A stretch of 30,102 bases of DNA, from contig CAZUAQ010000061.1 in the NCBI GenBank assembly GCA_964618455.1, positions 1-30,102 of the forward strand. The letters run 5' to 3'. The DNA comes from CAZUAQ01 sp964618455 (GTDB taxonomy: Bacteria > Planctomycetota > Phycisphaerae > UBA1845 > PWPN01). Numbering within the stretch: the stretch's first letter is position 1; each line of letters starts with the position of its first letter. The notes below the pieces were generated by a model. That model saw nothing but the letters and a program-made list of their open reading frames with translations, was not told where the DNA came from and made no database searches. Shown piece by piece: positions 15,899 to 24,588 of the stretch. The translations under genes were made by a program, and so were the position numbers.

Positions 15899-18800
15899 TC
15901 AGTAGTCCACGTCGATCCGGCAGGGTCCGTCGAGCTTGCCGGGCAGAATGATCCACTCCTTGTCGACATCGAAAGCGTCATGGGCGTCGCCATTGCGGCG
16001 CACGTGCCGGATGGGTTTCTCTTCCGGATGGCGGATGCGCAGATAGATGGTATCGGGAGGGGTACGAGTCGGCGGATCGAGTTCGACGTGCGCGGACGAA
16101 CCATCCTCCGTCATCTGCACGTTCCAGGAGAGCGGGCCGAAGCAGGACGGGGCGTCGGTGATGCCGATCGTCCGGCCGGAGGCGAGCCACTTGCGCGGCA
16201 AGGCCTGACCGAGGGTGAGATCGCCGTCACGCTCGTGGATGAACATCAGGCGGAGCCAGTAGGTCACCTGCGATTCGTCGGACGACTTGAAGTGATCGCC
16301 GGCGGGGAAGCCGAGCTCGGGCAGCGAATGCTCGTTGCACATGCGGAGTTCGGGATAGAATGCCGAGGCAAAGCCGTTAAAGAATGACCGGAGATAATGC
16401 TTGATCTCGTCGCGGTAGAGGTACGTCGGCGGGCCATCGAGCAGGTTGGCCTGCATGGAGAATCCACCGCGGTCGAACCAGAAGACATCGAAGGCGGGAA
16501 TGGAATAGCCGAACTGCTCGGAGATATAGAGGTTGTCCTCGAAATCCTTGAGGATCCATCGCGCCTCCGGGCCGGACGGATCGATGAGCTTGTAGTGTGG
16601 TAGGAAGATGGAGCCTTCGAGCGTCTCGCGGATCCAGCCATGGGAGCGCCCGCGTTCGTACAGCCGCGAGGGAATCTTCGGGATATACGTGTTGTCGCGC
16701 AGCTTGACGACGGGGGCGCGGATCATCGACTCGCGCGTGCTCGCCAGAAAGTCCCCGTGAAAGGCTTTCGCCTCGGCCTGCATCTCCGCACCGCGCGGGT
16801 GGCCGAAGTCCGCCAGGGCGTTGGCGAGATCGAGTAGGCCCCACACGGTGGCGGAGTTGGTGCTCAGCCAGTACCAGTAATCGGTCACGTCCTCGAGCGA
16901 GCCCGCCGGCAGGCAGCCATACTCGATGGGGCGGCTGCCGTCGGGTCGCGTGATCATCGTTTCACGCCGCTGTCGCATGACCCATTCGCAGGCCTCGACC
17001 AGCTTCGGCGCCGCGTCGTTCATCCACGCCCGGTCGCGCGTCATCCACCAGTGTTGCGCCATCAGCCAAAGGACGTAACCGTGGTTCTTGTTGTAGCCGC
17101 AGCATTCGTGTCCGCCGGCGCCGTAGAAGACGCCCTTGTGATCGGTGTAGTTTCCGGGCAGCGGAACGGTGGACTGGTAATGGAAATACGAGTCGAGGTG
17201 GCGGCGCACTTCGACGTGATAGCCGCGCCGATCGAGGTCGCTGATCATCATGGCGGACTCGTTGGGATACACGCCGTAACGCAGCGTCGCCACGTGGGCG
17301 TGCAGGCGATCCGAGTCGAGTTCTTTGTAGCTGTTGATCATCAGATGGATGAGGTGCGCCTTGTAGAAATCGTCGAGCCACGGTTCGGAAGTGGTGATTC
17401 GCGTGCCGCGATCGACCATGGCTTTCCAGAAGCGGCAGACGCGTGCACTGACATCGGCATAGCGTCTCTTCGCGAGAGCGTCCGCCTCCTCGGCGTTGAT
17501 GGTGATGGACGGGATGGTCACGAAGATCGTGTGGGCGTCGCCGGGTGGGAGGTCAAGTTCATAGCGTACGTGATCGCCGGCGGGAATCAGTGAGCCGCGA
17601 TCGTTCGCGTTGATGAGGCAGCGAATGGCGGGTTGGCCTTCGTGTTGTGCAACGAGGCGCCCGTTCTCGAGAGTCACCGATTCACTGGCTTCGAGGGCGC
17701 TGGCGAATCGCAGCGTTGCCCGGCCCGTTTGATCTTCCGACGTGTTGACGAAGCGCACCCTGGCGAACAATGCCGTCGGGTCGTCAAGTCGAATGGCGTC
17801 CAGATCGCCGTCCAGCGTGTCGAGGATCGTGGTCTGCTCATAGTGAATCGGCCCCTCGGTCAACCACGTGCGCAGTTCGGGCAGGTAGCCGTCGGTGAGT
17901 GCGCGGCGGGGATGATCGGTCTGCTCGGGGAGGCCGAAGTGAAGCGTGAGGCGCCCGTTCCAGTGGCGGCGGTGCGTGTCGCGATCGCTCGGTTGCAGCT
18001 TGAACCACCGCTCGTCGACGTCGAACATGACATTGCCCTCCGGAGTCTGGCGGAAGGCGTTACGGTTGCCGGGCAGGCCGTGCACGAAGTAGAGCGGTCG
18101 CTTGAGCGGCATGAGGCTCCACGCGCGTTCGAGAGTCTGCTCCGGCATATCGAAGACGCGGTCGTAGACGGAGCGGCCGGGGAACTCCTGCAGTTCTTGG
18201 CGGTATTCCTCCAGCGTGATGCGATCGTCGGCGCGTGTGATGAGTACACCGAGGTCATTGATGAGGATGCGCTCGCCATTGGCGATGTCGTCGGCGCGAA
18301 AGGAGAAGGGATGAACGCCGTCGCGGACGGTGACGACCGTATCGTCATAGCGCGTGTTGATCGGATCGGCGGCGAGGGTGAGGTCGGCTTCTATACCGGA
18401 ATTCATGGGAGCGTTGAAGGTCTTTCCGGTCACCTCGGCGGCATCATCCAGCGGACGAATCGCCTGAAGATGCCCATTGTAGATCTCGAGCGTGCCACGA
18501 TGATGATCCGCCGCTTCGATATCCTCGGCCGCCGGTTCGCCCCATTGGATACGCACGGTAAGCGGGACGGTTTTCGCGTCGGTGATGGCTCGAAGCGTCA
18601 TCTTCGGCAGGGGCTTGCTCGACACGACGCGCAGCTTGATCGTCTTGCGGTAGGCGACGCCATGCTCTCCGGCGTCGGGGAAATCCGAGTCCGCCGTGGA
18701 GGGGAAGCTGAAGGACATCGATCGGCCCGAGCCGTCTGCATTCGCGCGGATGGTTCTCCAGCTCCCGTTCGTCCAGTCGTCCATGGCTTCCCAGCCGACG

Positions 18801-19105
18801 CTGCCGGCGTTTTTCTCGCCGACGACCGTGTCGGCCTTGCCGTCCCACGCGCGGTGCCAGTATTCGATGCGAAGATCTTTCAGGTCGGGGTAAGGCTGGT
18901 CGGGTTCGACGGTCAGCGATACGTGCCGGATCTTGCGCGGCTCCGCCCATTTCACGCCCAGCACGGTACCGCCTTCGTCGTCAAGGGGGATTCCGAACGG
19001 AACGGCGTCAAACGAGGTCAGAAGGTCTTCGCCTTTTCCGGAAGTTGAGGAGGGAAGAACCATGATCGCTCCTGTCAACAGCGTCAGAAGTCGTGCTCGA
19101 TGCAT
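15899..19105 (-). CDS. Secreted large six-hairpin glycosidase-like protein
   Basis: This is a 1068-residue protein. The frame runs upstream to 19222, but ATG 19105 is chosen because it gives a clean signal peptide ('MHRARLLTLLTGAIMVLPSSTSG'), has AGGA about 10 nt upstream and lies downstream of a good promoter (19149-19177). Residues about 25-540 are beta-rich, beginning with a discoidin-like stretch ('LKDLRIEYWHRAWDG') and a catalytic-partner sandwich. Residues about 560-950 are an alpha/alpha toroid: 'YKAHLIHLMINSY', 'RYGVYPNESAMMISD', 'GGHECCGYNKNHGYVLWLMAQHWW', 'GYSIPAFDVFWFDRGG'. A C-terminal beta segment ends at 'GPCRIDVDY'. The architecture resembles exported (alpha/alpha)6 glycoside hydrolases such as GH63, GH78 or GH95 types. 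I cannot name the exact family or confirm catalytic acids. The GSDH and DUF488 genes lie downstream on the same strand. Confidence 0.8.
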   Translation of the reverse strand: MHRARLLTLLTGAIMVLPSSTSGKGEDLLTSFDAVPFGIPLDDEGGTVLGVKWAEPRKIRHVSLTVEPDQPYPDLKDLRIEYWHRAWDGKADTVVGEKNAGSVGWEAMDDWTNGSWRTIRANADGSGRSMSFSFPSTADSDFPDAGEHGVAYRKTIKLRVVSSKPLPKMTLRAITDAKTVPLTVRIQWGEPAAEDIEAADHHRGTLEIYNGHLQAIRPLDDAAEVTGKTFNAPMNSGIEADLTLAADPINTRYDDTVVTVRDGVHPFSFRADDIANGERILINDLGVLITRADDRITLEEYRQELQEFPGRSVYDRVFDMPEQTLERAWSLMPLKRPLYFVHGLPGNRNAFRQTPEGNVMFDVDERWFKLQPSDRDTHRRHWNGRLTLHFGLPEQTDHPRRALTDGYLPELRTWLTEGPIHYEQTTILDTLDGDLDAIRLDDPTALFARVRFVNTSEDQTGRATLRFASALEASESVTLENGRLVAQHEGQPAIRCLINANDRGSLIPAGDHVRYELDLPPGDAHTIFVTIPSITINAEEADALAKRRYADVSARVCRFWKAMVDRGTRITTSEPWLDDFYKAHLIHLMINSYKELDSDRLHAHVATLRYGVYPNESAMMISDLDRRGYHVEVRRHLDSYFHYQSTVPLPGNYTDHKGVFYGAGGHECCGYNKNHGYVLWLMAQHWWMTRDRAWMNDAAPKLVEACEWVMRQRRETMITRPDGSRPIEYGCLPAGSLEDVTDYWYWLSTNSATVWGLLDLANALADFGHPRGAEMQAEAKAFHGDFLASTRESMIRAPVVKLRDNTYIPKIPSRLYERGRSHGWIRETLEGSIFLPHYKLIDPSGPEARWILKDFEDNLYISEQFGYSIPAFDVFWFDRGGFSMQANLLDGPPTYLYRDEIKHYLRSFFNGFASAFYPELRMCNEHSLPELGFPAGDHFKSSDESQVTYWLRLMFIHERDGDLTLGQALPRKWLASGRTIGITDAPSCFGPLSWNVQMTEDGSSAHVELDPPTRTPPDTIYLRIRHPEEKPIRHVRRNGDAHDAFDVDKEWIILPGKLDGPCRIDVDY

Positions 19106-19148
19106 TGCGGTGCATTCCTGATGAAGGGAATCGTTGGAACGTGACGGC

Positions 19149-19177
19149 ATGATACGCGTCGGGTCATGCGCGTCCAA
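19149..19177 (-). promoter_or_regulatory. Probable sigma70-type promoter of the glycosidase-like gene
   Basis: On the minus strand TTGGAC (19177-19172) is followed by exactly 17 nt and then TATCAT (19154-19149), a five-of-six match to the -10 consensus. The -35 matches three of six. Transcription would start near 19142, giving a leader of about 37 nt to the ATG at 19105. The promoter lies wholly inside the upstream open-frame extension, which supports the shorter start. Confidence 0.5.
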
Positions 19178-19205
19178 GTGGAGGTCGGGATGAATGCAAG
19201 ATGTG

Positions 19206-19240
19206 TGCGCGATCGAACGCAATGTTCTGCGCGATCAAAC
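19206..19240. repeat. 13-bp direct repeat, 22-bp period, upstream of promoter
   Basis: TGCGCGATCGAAC (19206-19218) and TGCGCGATCAAAC (19228-19240) differ at one base and are spaced two helical turns apart, about 65-100 nt upstream of the predicted transcription start of the glycosidase-like gene. They could be a regulator-binding pair. The second copy also forms a 5-bp stem with downstream CGCGC (19243-19247), so a role in the end of the preceding transcript is an alternative. No binding protein is identified. Confidence 0.35.
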
Positions 19241-19263
19241 AACGCGCGCTTCCGGGGTGAGGG

Positions 19264-20274
19264 TTATGAAGGCAGCGAGCCTTTGCGGAAGACGAGTCCG
19301 ATCGTCAGCAGGCCGACGAACGCCGCCAGGCCGATGAACGTCATCAGCAGTTTGCGTTGAAGGCGTGAGCCACCCGGGTTGTCCGGGTTCGATGCATCGG
19401 GCGAGCCCGTTGCCAGGATCGCCGGTTGCGTGGTGGCGGGCTGCTTGTGCGGGGTGAACGTAGCCTGGTCCTTCTTCGTCCACACCATGGGCAGATCGAC
19501 ACCGAGGCTGTTCGGGCTGCGCAGGCAGGTGCATTCCTCGGTCAGCCTGTCGAGCAAATCGTTGACCAGATGCGGGCGGATCTGCTCGCCCTCGAGCGGC
19601 GGGGCCATGAGCTTGCCCCGGCCGAAGACCACGCCGAGCCAGTCCGGACCGTCGGGCGCGATCTTGGCGAAGCTGCGGAGGGCCCGCTCGGCAGGATCAT
19701 GACGATCGAATGCGACAACCCGAAGGCCGAACCATTCGTCCACCGATTTCTCCCACGCCGCAACGATCGCGTCGACGTGCTCGCGCTGGGAGGGATGCTC
19801 CTCGCCACCGCGGGCATAGAGCAGCACCGCCAGCCGCTCGCCCGTGTGTCGGCGGATCGCTTCGCGGGCCGGCGAGTCAGCCAGCGTGTCCAGGTCGCTG
19901 GATGAAGGGGAGGGCTGCCAGTGATCAATCACGAAGTGGGCGCGCTCGTAGCTGCGCGTGCCGATCAGCGCGGTGACCGGCGTGACCGGCGGGGCGCTGG
20001 GGGGGCCGTACTGCTTGGGCCAGTCGATGCTCTCGTCCGCCACGTTCACGAAGTGCAGCTCGACATTCATGTCTTCGTGCTCGAGTATCCACGACTTGAG
20101 CCGTTCGTAGACGGCTTGCGCTTCGACGTCCCCCGCTTCACCCATCACACAGAGCCGGTGCATGTCGCGCTGCGTATCGAAGCCGGCGTCGCGCATGGTG
20201 GTATATTCGCACGCACGCGCCGGAAAAGCGCCGAACGACGTGATGATCGCACAAACGAGGAATGTCCGGATCAA
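19264..20274 (-). CDS. Uncharacterised secreted protein with C-terminal membrane anchor
   Basis: About 336 residues if it starts at TTG 20274, which gives a neat signal peptide ('MIRTFLVCAIITSFGAFPARA' read with initiator Met, split here only for display). The frame is open to an ATG at 20409, but the extra 45 codons translate an AATGACGAATG-type repeat tract and would place an implausible leader before the signal peptide; neither start has a good ribosome-binding site. The mature part has a 'CEYTT' N-terminus, a segment 'LHFVNVADESIDWPKQYGPP', 'RLAVLLYARGGEEHPSQREHVD' and a Cys pair 'EECTCLRS'. A hydrophobic helix 'LLMTFIGLAAFVGLLTIGLVF' followed by Arg/Lys ends the protein, so most of it would face the periplasm. 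No family is recognised. It lies downstream of the 1293-residue propeller gene and may be co-transcribed with it. Confidence 0.7.
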   Translation of the reverse strand: MIRTFLVCAIITSFGAFPARACEYTTMRDAGFDTQRDMHRLCVMGEAGDVEAQAVYERLKSWILEHEDMNVELHFVNVADESIDWPKQYGPPSAPPVTPVTALIGTRSYERAHFVIDHWQPSPSSSDLDTLADSPAREAIRRHTGERLAVLLYARGGEEHPSQREHVDAIVAAWEKSVDEWFGLRVVAFDRHDPAERALRSFAKIAPDGPDWLGVVFGRGKLMAPPLEGEQIRPHLVNDLLDRLTEECTCLRSPNSLGVDLPMVWTKKDQATFTPHKQPATTQPAILATGSPDASNPDNPGGSRLQRKLLMTFIGLAAFVGLLTIGLVFRKGSLPS

Positions 20275-20282
20275 AACGGGGA

Positions 20283-20390
20283 GAATCCGAAATCCGAATG
20301 ACAAATGACGAATGAAAGACGGTGGCCGACATGGATCAGACGCGCGCAGATTCCCTTTGACATTCGCCACTCGGGCTTCGTCATTGTGAG
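20283..20390. repeat. Imperfect AATGACGAATG-type repeat tract, two inverted blocks
   Basis: Block one (20284-20315) reads as variants of GAATCCGAAATCC, GAATGAC, AAATGACGAATG on the plus strand. Block two (20361-20387) reads the same theme on the minus strand (AATGACGAAGCCCGAGTGGCGAATG). The 9-bp core AATGACGAA (20304-20312) and its complement TTCGTCATT (20377-20385) form an inverted pair about 64 nt apart. From memory, similar low-complexity tracts are common between genes in planctomycete genomes. Their origin and function are unknown to me. Confidence 0.65.
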
Positions 20391-20419
20391 TCCATGGTGT
20401 CATACGCATCCGGGATCAC

Positions 20420-23400
20420 TCATCGCATCAGTTGATTTACATCCAGCGGCTTGTCCGCCATGTCCGTCAGGCGTGCGCCGAACATCCAGTCGAAACGATC
20501 CTGCGTGATTTTCAGCAGCACGCGGTTGACGCCCTCGTGCCCCTGGATCTCGGCGACATCGGAGTCCGGGACGTATCCGCGGAAGACGTTGACTTCGCGA
20601 ACCCGATCGCCGTTCACCCAGCAGATGAAACCGTCGTCGCTGCCGAGCTTGATCTTCAGCGGCATGGCCTTCTCCAATATGAACTCGCTGTAGGCGTAGA
20701 TCGCGACGGTATCCAGTTCCCCGAACATCAACATCGGCTCCACACGGCCGTCGGGGGCGTTCGTCGTCATCAGTTTCCAGGACATCTTCGCCCGGTCCAC
20801 TTCGAGCGGCTTGTTCACATCCACCTTTTTCGGGTCCACGTGCAACCGGTCAAAGGGGTGCTCGCCGTTGAACGGCACCGTCCCCGCCAGGTACCAGTTC
20901 GTCAGGAATCCCTGCGAACGCGGGTACTCGCCGAGTTCGTAGCCCAGCTCCTGCAACTGCGCGCTGATCGCCTCGCGCAGGGCCATGTTGCGTTCGGCCT
21001 GGTTGAGTGCCTTCATGAGTGAGGCGATGGCCTGCTTGCGGCCCTCTTCAGGATCCGAAGCACCGCGCACCAGCGTGTCCACGGTCTCTTCCAGCGAACG
21101 GGCGTCGCCGTAGCATTGGATGGTGCCGTTTTCCTGGACCACCACCACGCGTCCCTGTTGATCGACCAGCAGGCCGCCGGGGGTCACCTCGCCGGGCAGG
21201 CGCTGGAACCACTTGACCTGCCCGGTCTCTCCATCGAGTCCGTACAATCGCCACTGGTCGTTGATCTGGAAGGTGACCGGCACACTGACAACAGCCAGCA
21301 CGCCGCCCTTGCCAAGCACCAGTGAGTTCACATCGCTGTTGTCGGGCAGGTCCGCCTTCCACTGCCGCTTGAACTCGCCGCGGTGATGAACATCCTGGTT
21401 CATGTACTCGATGACGGAGGCCGTCGTCGCGGCCTCGGGCGAGCGTTTCCGCCAGGGCGTGAAGACGATCTGCTCGTCATTCCACGCCGGAGGGATCTGC
21501 CCGCGAAGCACGAACTTGCCGCGTTTGGGGATATCCGCGTCGGGACGGGTCCTTAACTCGAACTGGCCCGAGTTGACCACGTTCGATCGCGCCGAATACA
21601 TGAGCCGTCCGCCGACCATGAGGTAATCGTCCATGAACAGCCCGAGTTCCTGCCCGCGATTCGCTTGCGGGGAACCATCACCCGGGCCGGCGCCGAGATA
21701 CTCGCCCGTCTTCAGGTCGTAAACGGCGGGGTTGATGACGTTACCACCTGCCATGTAGAGCTTGCCGTTCGCCACGGTCAAAATGCCCTGGGCCGAGACG
21801 CCCTTGCGAAGTTTACGATCGAGATGCCCCGTGCCGTTGTTCTGCCAGACGAGTTCGCCTGTCTTGGCATCCACGGCGTAGACGTACGTACCATCCGTAT
21901 CGATCAGTCCGGCGGCGAAATACGCGACGCCGTCATGAATCAACACGCCGGTGTTGACGGGCCAGGTGGACAGCAGGTTGCCGTACGCCATGATACGCCG
22001 TTCGATCGGCGCCGCGCGGAAACGCCACAGAAGCTTGCCGGTGTGCGCTTCCAGGGCGTACACGTAGCCATCACCCGAGCCGAGATACACGCGTCCCTCC
22101 CAGAGCGTCGGCGGTTGCTTGATCGGCCCGGCGGTAGTGAAGGTCCACAGTTCCTCGCCGTTGACCGACTGCATCGCACGGACCTTGCCGTCCTCCCCTG
22201 CCACGAGCACCAGGCCGACCGTCGCGACCGGCGCGGTGGGGGCATACGCCTTCTCCGGTTGATAGGACCACAGGCGGATCACGCCATCGGGGATCTTCAC
22301 CGGGGTCGAGGCGCTGCGTTCGAGATTGCGCCGATACATCGGCCAGTCGTTTCCATCCCAGGCCACGGCACCGATGTCCGTCGGATCATCCGCGAAGACC
22401 TCGAGACGTTCTTCGTTGGTCGCTTCGAAGTCGAAGCGGAAATCGCCCGCCGAACACATGCCGAGGCGCCCCATCAGCGTGAGGTTGCAATCGCAGGCCC
22501 ACGGTCCGGCGTAGGCCATGCCGTTGGCGGCGATAAGCCCGTCATTGCACGACGGCCGGAACGCCCCGTTAAATACGACCTCTTGCTTTTCCCGATCGAA
22601 TCGTGTGAGCCCCTCGGGCCATCCGCGGCAGAAGAGCGAGTCGGCGGTGGCGGTCAGCCGCGCGCAGGAGCGCTTCTTGAACCCCAACTCGCGGACGATC
22701 TCGCCCGATTCCGGTTCGACGACGAGCGTCTCGCCCTCGTCGCCGATGCCCACCAGCAGCATCCCGTCGAGATAGAGCATGTTCGGGTTGTTTGTCGTTT
22801 TCTTGTGCGTCCAAAGCAGCTTGCCGGTTTCCGGCGAGAGCGCCACCACGTTCGCCCGTGTCTGCGCTTCAAAGCACAACGCCTTGGGCGTGTACAACGC
22901 GTAACACATGGTGCGGAATCCCGGCGTCGAGCCCAGACCCTTGCCCGGCTTCTCGACCATTTCCCGCACCTCCGGATCGCTGTTCGACCAGAGCGGCTGA
23001 CCGCTCTCGGCATCCAACGCCGCGACGTGCGAGTCGGGACCGTAGAAGAAGATCTTGCCGCCACCCATCACGATGGAACGTGAATCCATCGGCTTGGGCT
23101 CCTTGTGCGACCAGCGTTCGGTCCGCGAAGCCGTGTCGTACGCCACGAGTTGCGTGCCGAAACCCCAGGGCACGCGCTTGTCGTAGTAGCCCTGGCTGAG
23201 TTCGCCCCAACTCCAGTGCGGATTCTCACTGCGGACCACGGTGGTCTGCGGCGGATCCTTCTCGCGCCCGACGAGGGCGTACAGGATGCCGTCCTGCATC
23301 GCGATCCACTTGATATCACCGCGCCCGCGAACGATGTTCAGGCGATCCTTCTGCACGCCCGTTTCCGGGTCGAGCAGCAGCACGCCGCCGCCGTCCTCGG

Positions 23401-24301
23401 CGATCATGTGGAACGTCTCCTCGGTGGCGACGAAGGCGGATCGGTGGGCAAGGTAACCGTCGGGCAGTTTGCGCGTCCAGAGAATCGTGCCGTTGTAGCC
23501 GTTCCGCGCGACGAGTGTGTTGAGCCAGGGTTCCTCGCGTTCGTGGTGGGCGATGTGGCCCATGGCCATGAAGATCCGTCCACCGGCGGCGGTGGTGATG
23601 GCGGGCATGCTGATGTAATAGGGCAGACCGAGGAACTGTGTCATGTACGGCGTCTTGATGACCTGGTCTTGCGAGACCGGGTTGTTGTCCGGTCCGCGTT
23701 CCCAGTGGCTCCAGGTGTCGATGCCTTCGAGCGCGGGGGCGGTGAGGTGCAACCAGGTGCCACGTCCCGCCTTGCCGAGCAGGCGCGATTGGCCGACCTC
23801 GGCATCGCCCAGCCATGTCTTGAGCATGTCGGGGGTCAGCCCTGCGTCGGCTCTCCACTGACCGATGATGGCGTGCCCCTTGGGACGCAGGACGCGCAGC
23901 ACTTCGCCGGCGGGGAGTATCTTCAGAAGATCCTCGGAAGCATCCGGGACGAGCACGACGTCCACGAGTCGATCCGTATGCGGCAGCGCGGTGAGCGGGC
24001 CGGTCTCGATGACCAGGCGGTCGTTGGCGTAGTTCCGCTCGTCCGCCATCGCCTGCAGTGCCCGGGCCTTGTCCGCGTCCGGTTCCCACACGTGAACAAA
24101 CCACTCACTCTGCTCGATGAGATCCTCGATCGCTCGCGGCGAGGCCGGATCGACCATCACGCAGACCGCCCGGTGCACGCCGGTCAGTTCCAGCAGGCGA
24201 TCGACCATGGCCTCTCCGCCGGATTGCGCGGCGGCGATGCCGGAGAGGAGCGGCAGGATCAGGGCGGCGTGGAGCACGGTTCGTGGTCGAAGGGTTGGCA
24301 T
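20420..24301 (-). CDS. Secreted methyltransferase-fold / PQQ beta-propeller / jelly-roll fusion protein
   Basis: This is a 1293-residue protein starting at ATG 24301, with GAGG about 8 nt upstream; the frame extends 32 codons further without support. A signal peptide ('TVLHAALILPLLSGIAAAQ') implies export. Residues about 30-180 resemble a class I methyltransferase Rossmann fold ('WFVHVWEPDADKARAL', 'VDVVLVPDASEDLLKILPAGEVLRVLRPKG' in two parts), but the Gly-rich SAM loop is missing. Residues about 210-1060 carry some ten PQQ-like propeller repeats, for example 'GYNGTILWTRKL', 'DAESGQPLWS', 'SPETGKLLWTHKK', 'SVNGEELWTF', 'EAHTGKLLWRF', 'DAKTGELVWQ' and 'DGETGQVKWF'. A helical linker (about 1070-1125) precedes a C-terminal jelly-roll with 'KLGSDDGFICWVNGD'. 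Cofactor and substrate are unknown; the propeller could be structural (BamB-like) or an enzyme. The 336-residue gene follows on the same strand. Confidence 0.85.
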   Translation of the reverse strand: MPTLRPRTVLHAALILPLLSGIAAAQSGGEAMVDRLLELTGVHRAVCVMVDPASPRAIEDLIEQSEWFVHVWEPDADKARALQAMADERNYANDRLVIETGPLTALPHTDRLVDVVLVPDASEDLLKILPAGEVLRVLRPKGHAIIGQWRADAGLTPDMLKTWLGDAEVGQSRLLGKAGRGTWLHLTAPALEGIDTWSHWERGPDNNPVSQDQVIKTPYMTQFLGLPYYISMPAITTAAGGRIFMAMGHIAHHEREEPWLNTLVARNGYNGTILWTRKLPDGYLAHRSAFVATEETFHMIAEDGGGVLLLDPETGVQKDRLNIVRGRGDIKWIAMQDGILYALVGREKDPPQTTVVRSENPHWSWGELSQGYYDKRVPWGFGTQLVAYDTASRTERWSHKEPKPMDSRSIVMGGGKIFFYGPDSHVAALDAESGQPLWSNSDPEVREMVEKPGKGLGSTPGFRTMCYALYTPKALCFEAQTRANVVALSPETGKLLWTHKKTTNNPNMLYLDGMLLVGIGDEGETLVVEPESGEIVRELGFKKRSCARLTATADSLFCRGWPEGLTRFDREKQEVVFNGAFRPSCNDGLIAANGMAYAGPWACDCNLTLMGRLGMCSAGDFRFDFEATNEERLEVFADDPTDIGAVAWDGNDWPMYRRNLERSASTPVKIPDGVIRLWSYQPEKAYAPTAPVATVGLVLVAGEDGKVRAMQSVNGEELWTFTTAGPIKQPPTLWEGRVYLGSGDGYVYALEAHTGKLLWRFRAAPIERRIMAYGNLLSTWPVNTGVLIHDGVAYFAAGLIDTDGTYVYAVDAKTGELVWQNNGTGHLDRKLRKGVSAQGILTVANGKLYMAGGNVINPAVYDLKTGEYLGAGPGDGSPQANRGQELGLFMDDYLMVGGRLMYSARSNVVNSGQFELRTRPDADIPKRGKFVLRGQIPPAWNDEQIVFTPWRKRSPEAATTASVIEYMNQDVHHRGEFKRQWKADLPDNSDVNSLVLGKGGVLAVVSVPVTFQINDQWRLYGLDGETGQVKWFQRLPGEVTPGGLLVDQQGRVVVVQENGTIQCYGDARSLEETVDTLVRGASDPEEGRKQAIASLMKALNQAERNMALREAISAQLQELGYELGEYPRSQGFLTNWYLAGTVPFNGEHPFDRLHVDPKKVDVNKPLEVDRAKMSWKLMTTNAPDGRVEPMLMFGELDTVAIYAYSEFILEKAMPLKIKLGSDDGFICWVNGDRVREVNVFRGYVPDSDVAEIQGHEGVNRVLLKITQDRFDWMFGARLTDMADKPLDVNQLMR

Positions 24302-24403
24302 GGCACATCCTCGTGAAGAAATGGCTGGGGTAGGCCGAGCCGACGCCGGATGGTTCTGTGACGCCGATATCGAGCCCGATTCTCCGAAAACAAGCAAGGG
24401 ACC

Positions 24404-24409
24404 ATGATA
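24404..24409 (-). promoter_or_regulatory. Candidate -10 element for the propeller fusion gene
   Basis: TATCAT on the minus strand matches five of six -10 positions, in a context (GTATCATG) shared with the stronger promoter at 19149. It lies about 100 nt before the ATG at 24301. The hexamer 17 nt upstream (TTCGAT) is a weak -35, so confidence is low. Confidence 0.3.
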
Positions 24410-24527
24410 CTCGACACGGTCCGCGAATCGAAGCGAAACAAAGAATTGCCCTGGCGATCGCGACCGACTCGTCGTTGGTTCGTATCAGGGAGTGCGGCCG
24501 GGGTTCGTGAAGCCTCCGCGGATGGGG

Positions 24528-24533
24528 TATGAT
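24528..24533 (+). promoter_or_regulatory. Candidate -10 element for the small lipoprotein gene
   Basis: TATGAT matches five of six -10 positions, with a weak TTCGTG 18 nt upstream. Transcription would begin near 24540, about 49 nt before the preferred ATG at 24589. An upstream ATG at 24529 overlaps this element, which argues against its use as the start. Confidence 0.3.
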
Positions 24534-24588
24534 CGTTGCGGCGGTGGGGGAGGCGCAAACCGGCGAAATCGTGCGGAGAACAACGGTG

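Noticed and set aside
17633..19048. A 471-codon plus-strand open frame inside the glycosidase-like gene
   Set aside because: No start context or domains; the opposite frame has a signal peptide and coherent fold.
20305..20508. Plus-strand open frame beginning in the repeat tract
   Set aside because: Its first residues are a translation of the AATGACGAATG repeat and the rest is antisense to the end of the propeller gene.
21665..23083. A 472-codon plus-strand open frame inside the propeller fusion
   Set aside because: Antisense to clear PQQ repeats and rich in Arg/His without structure.
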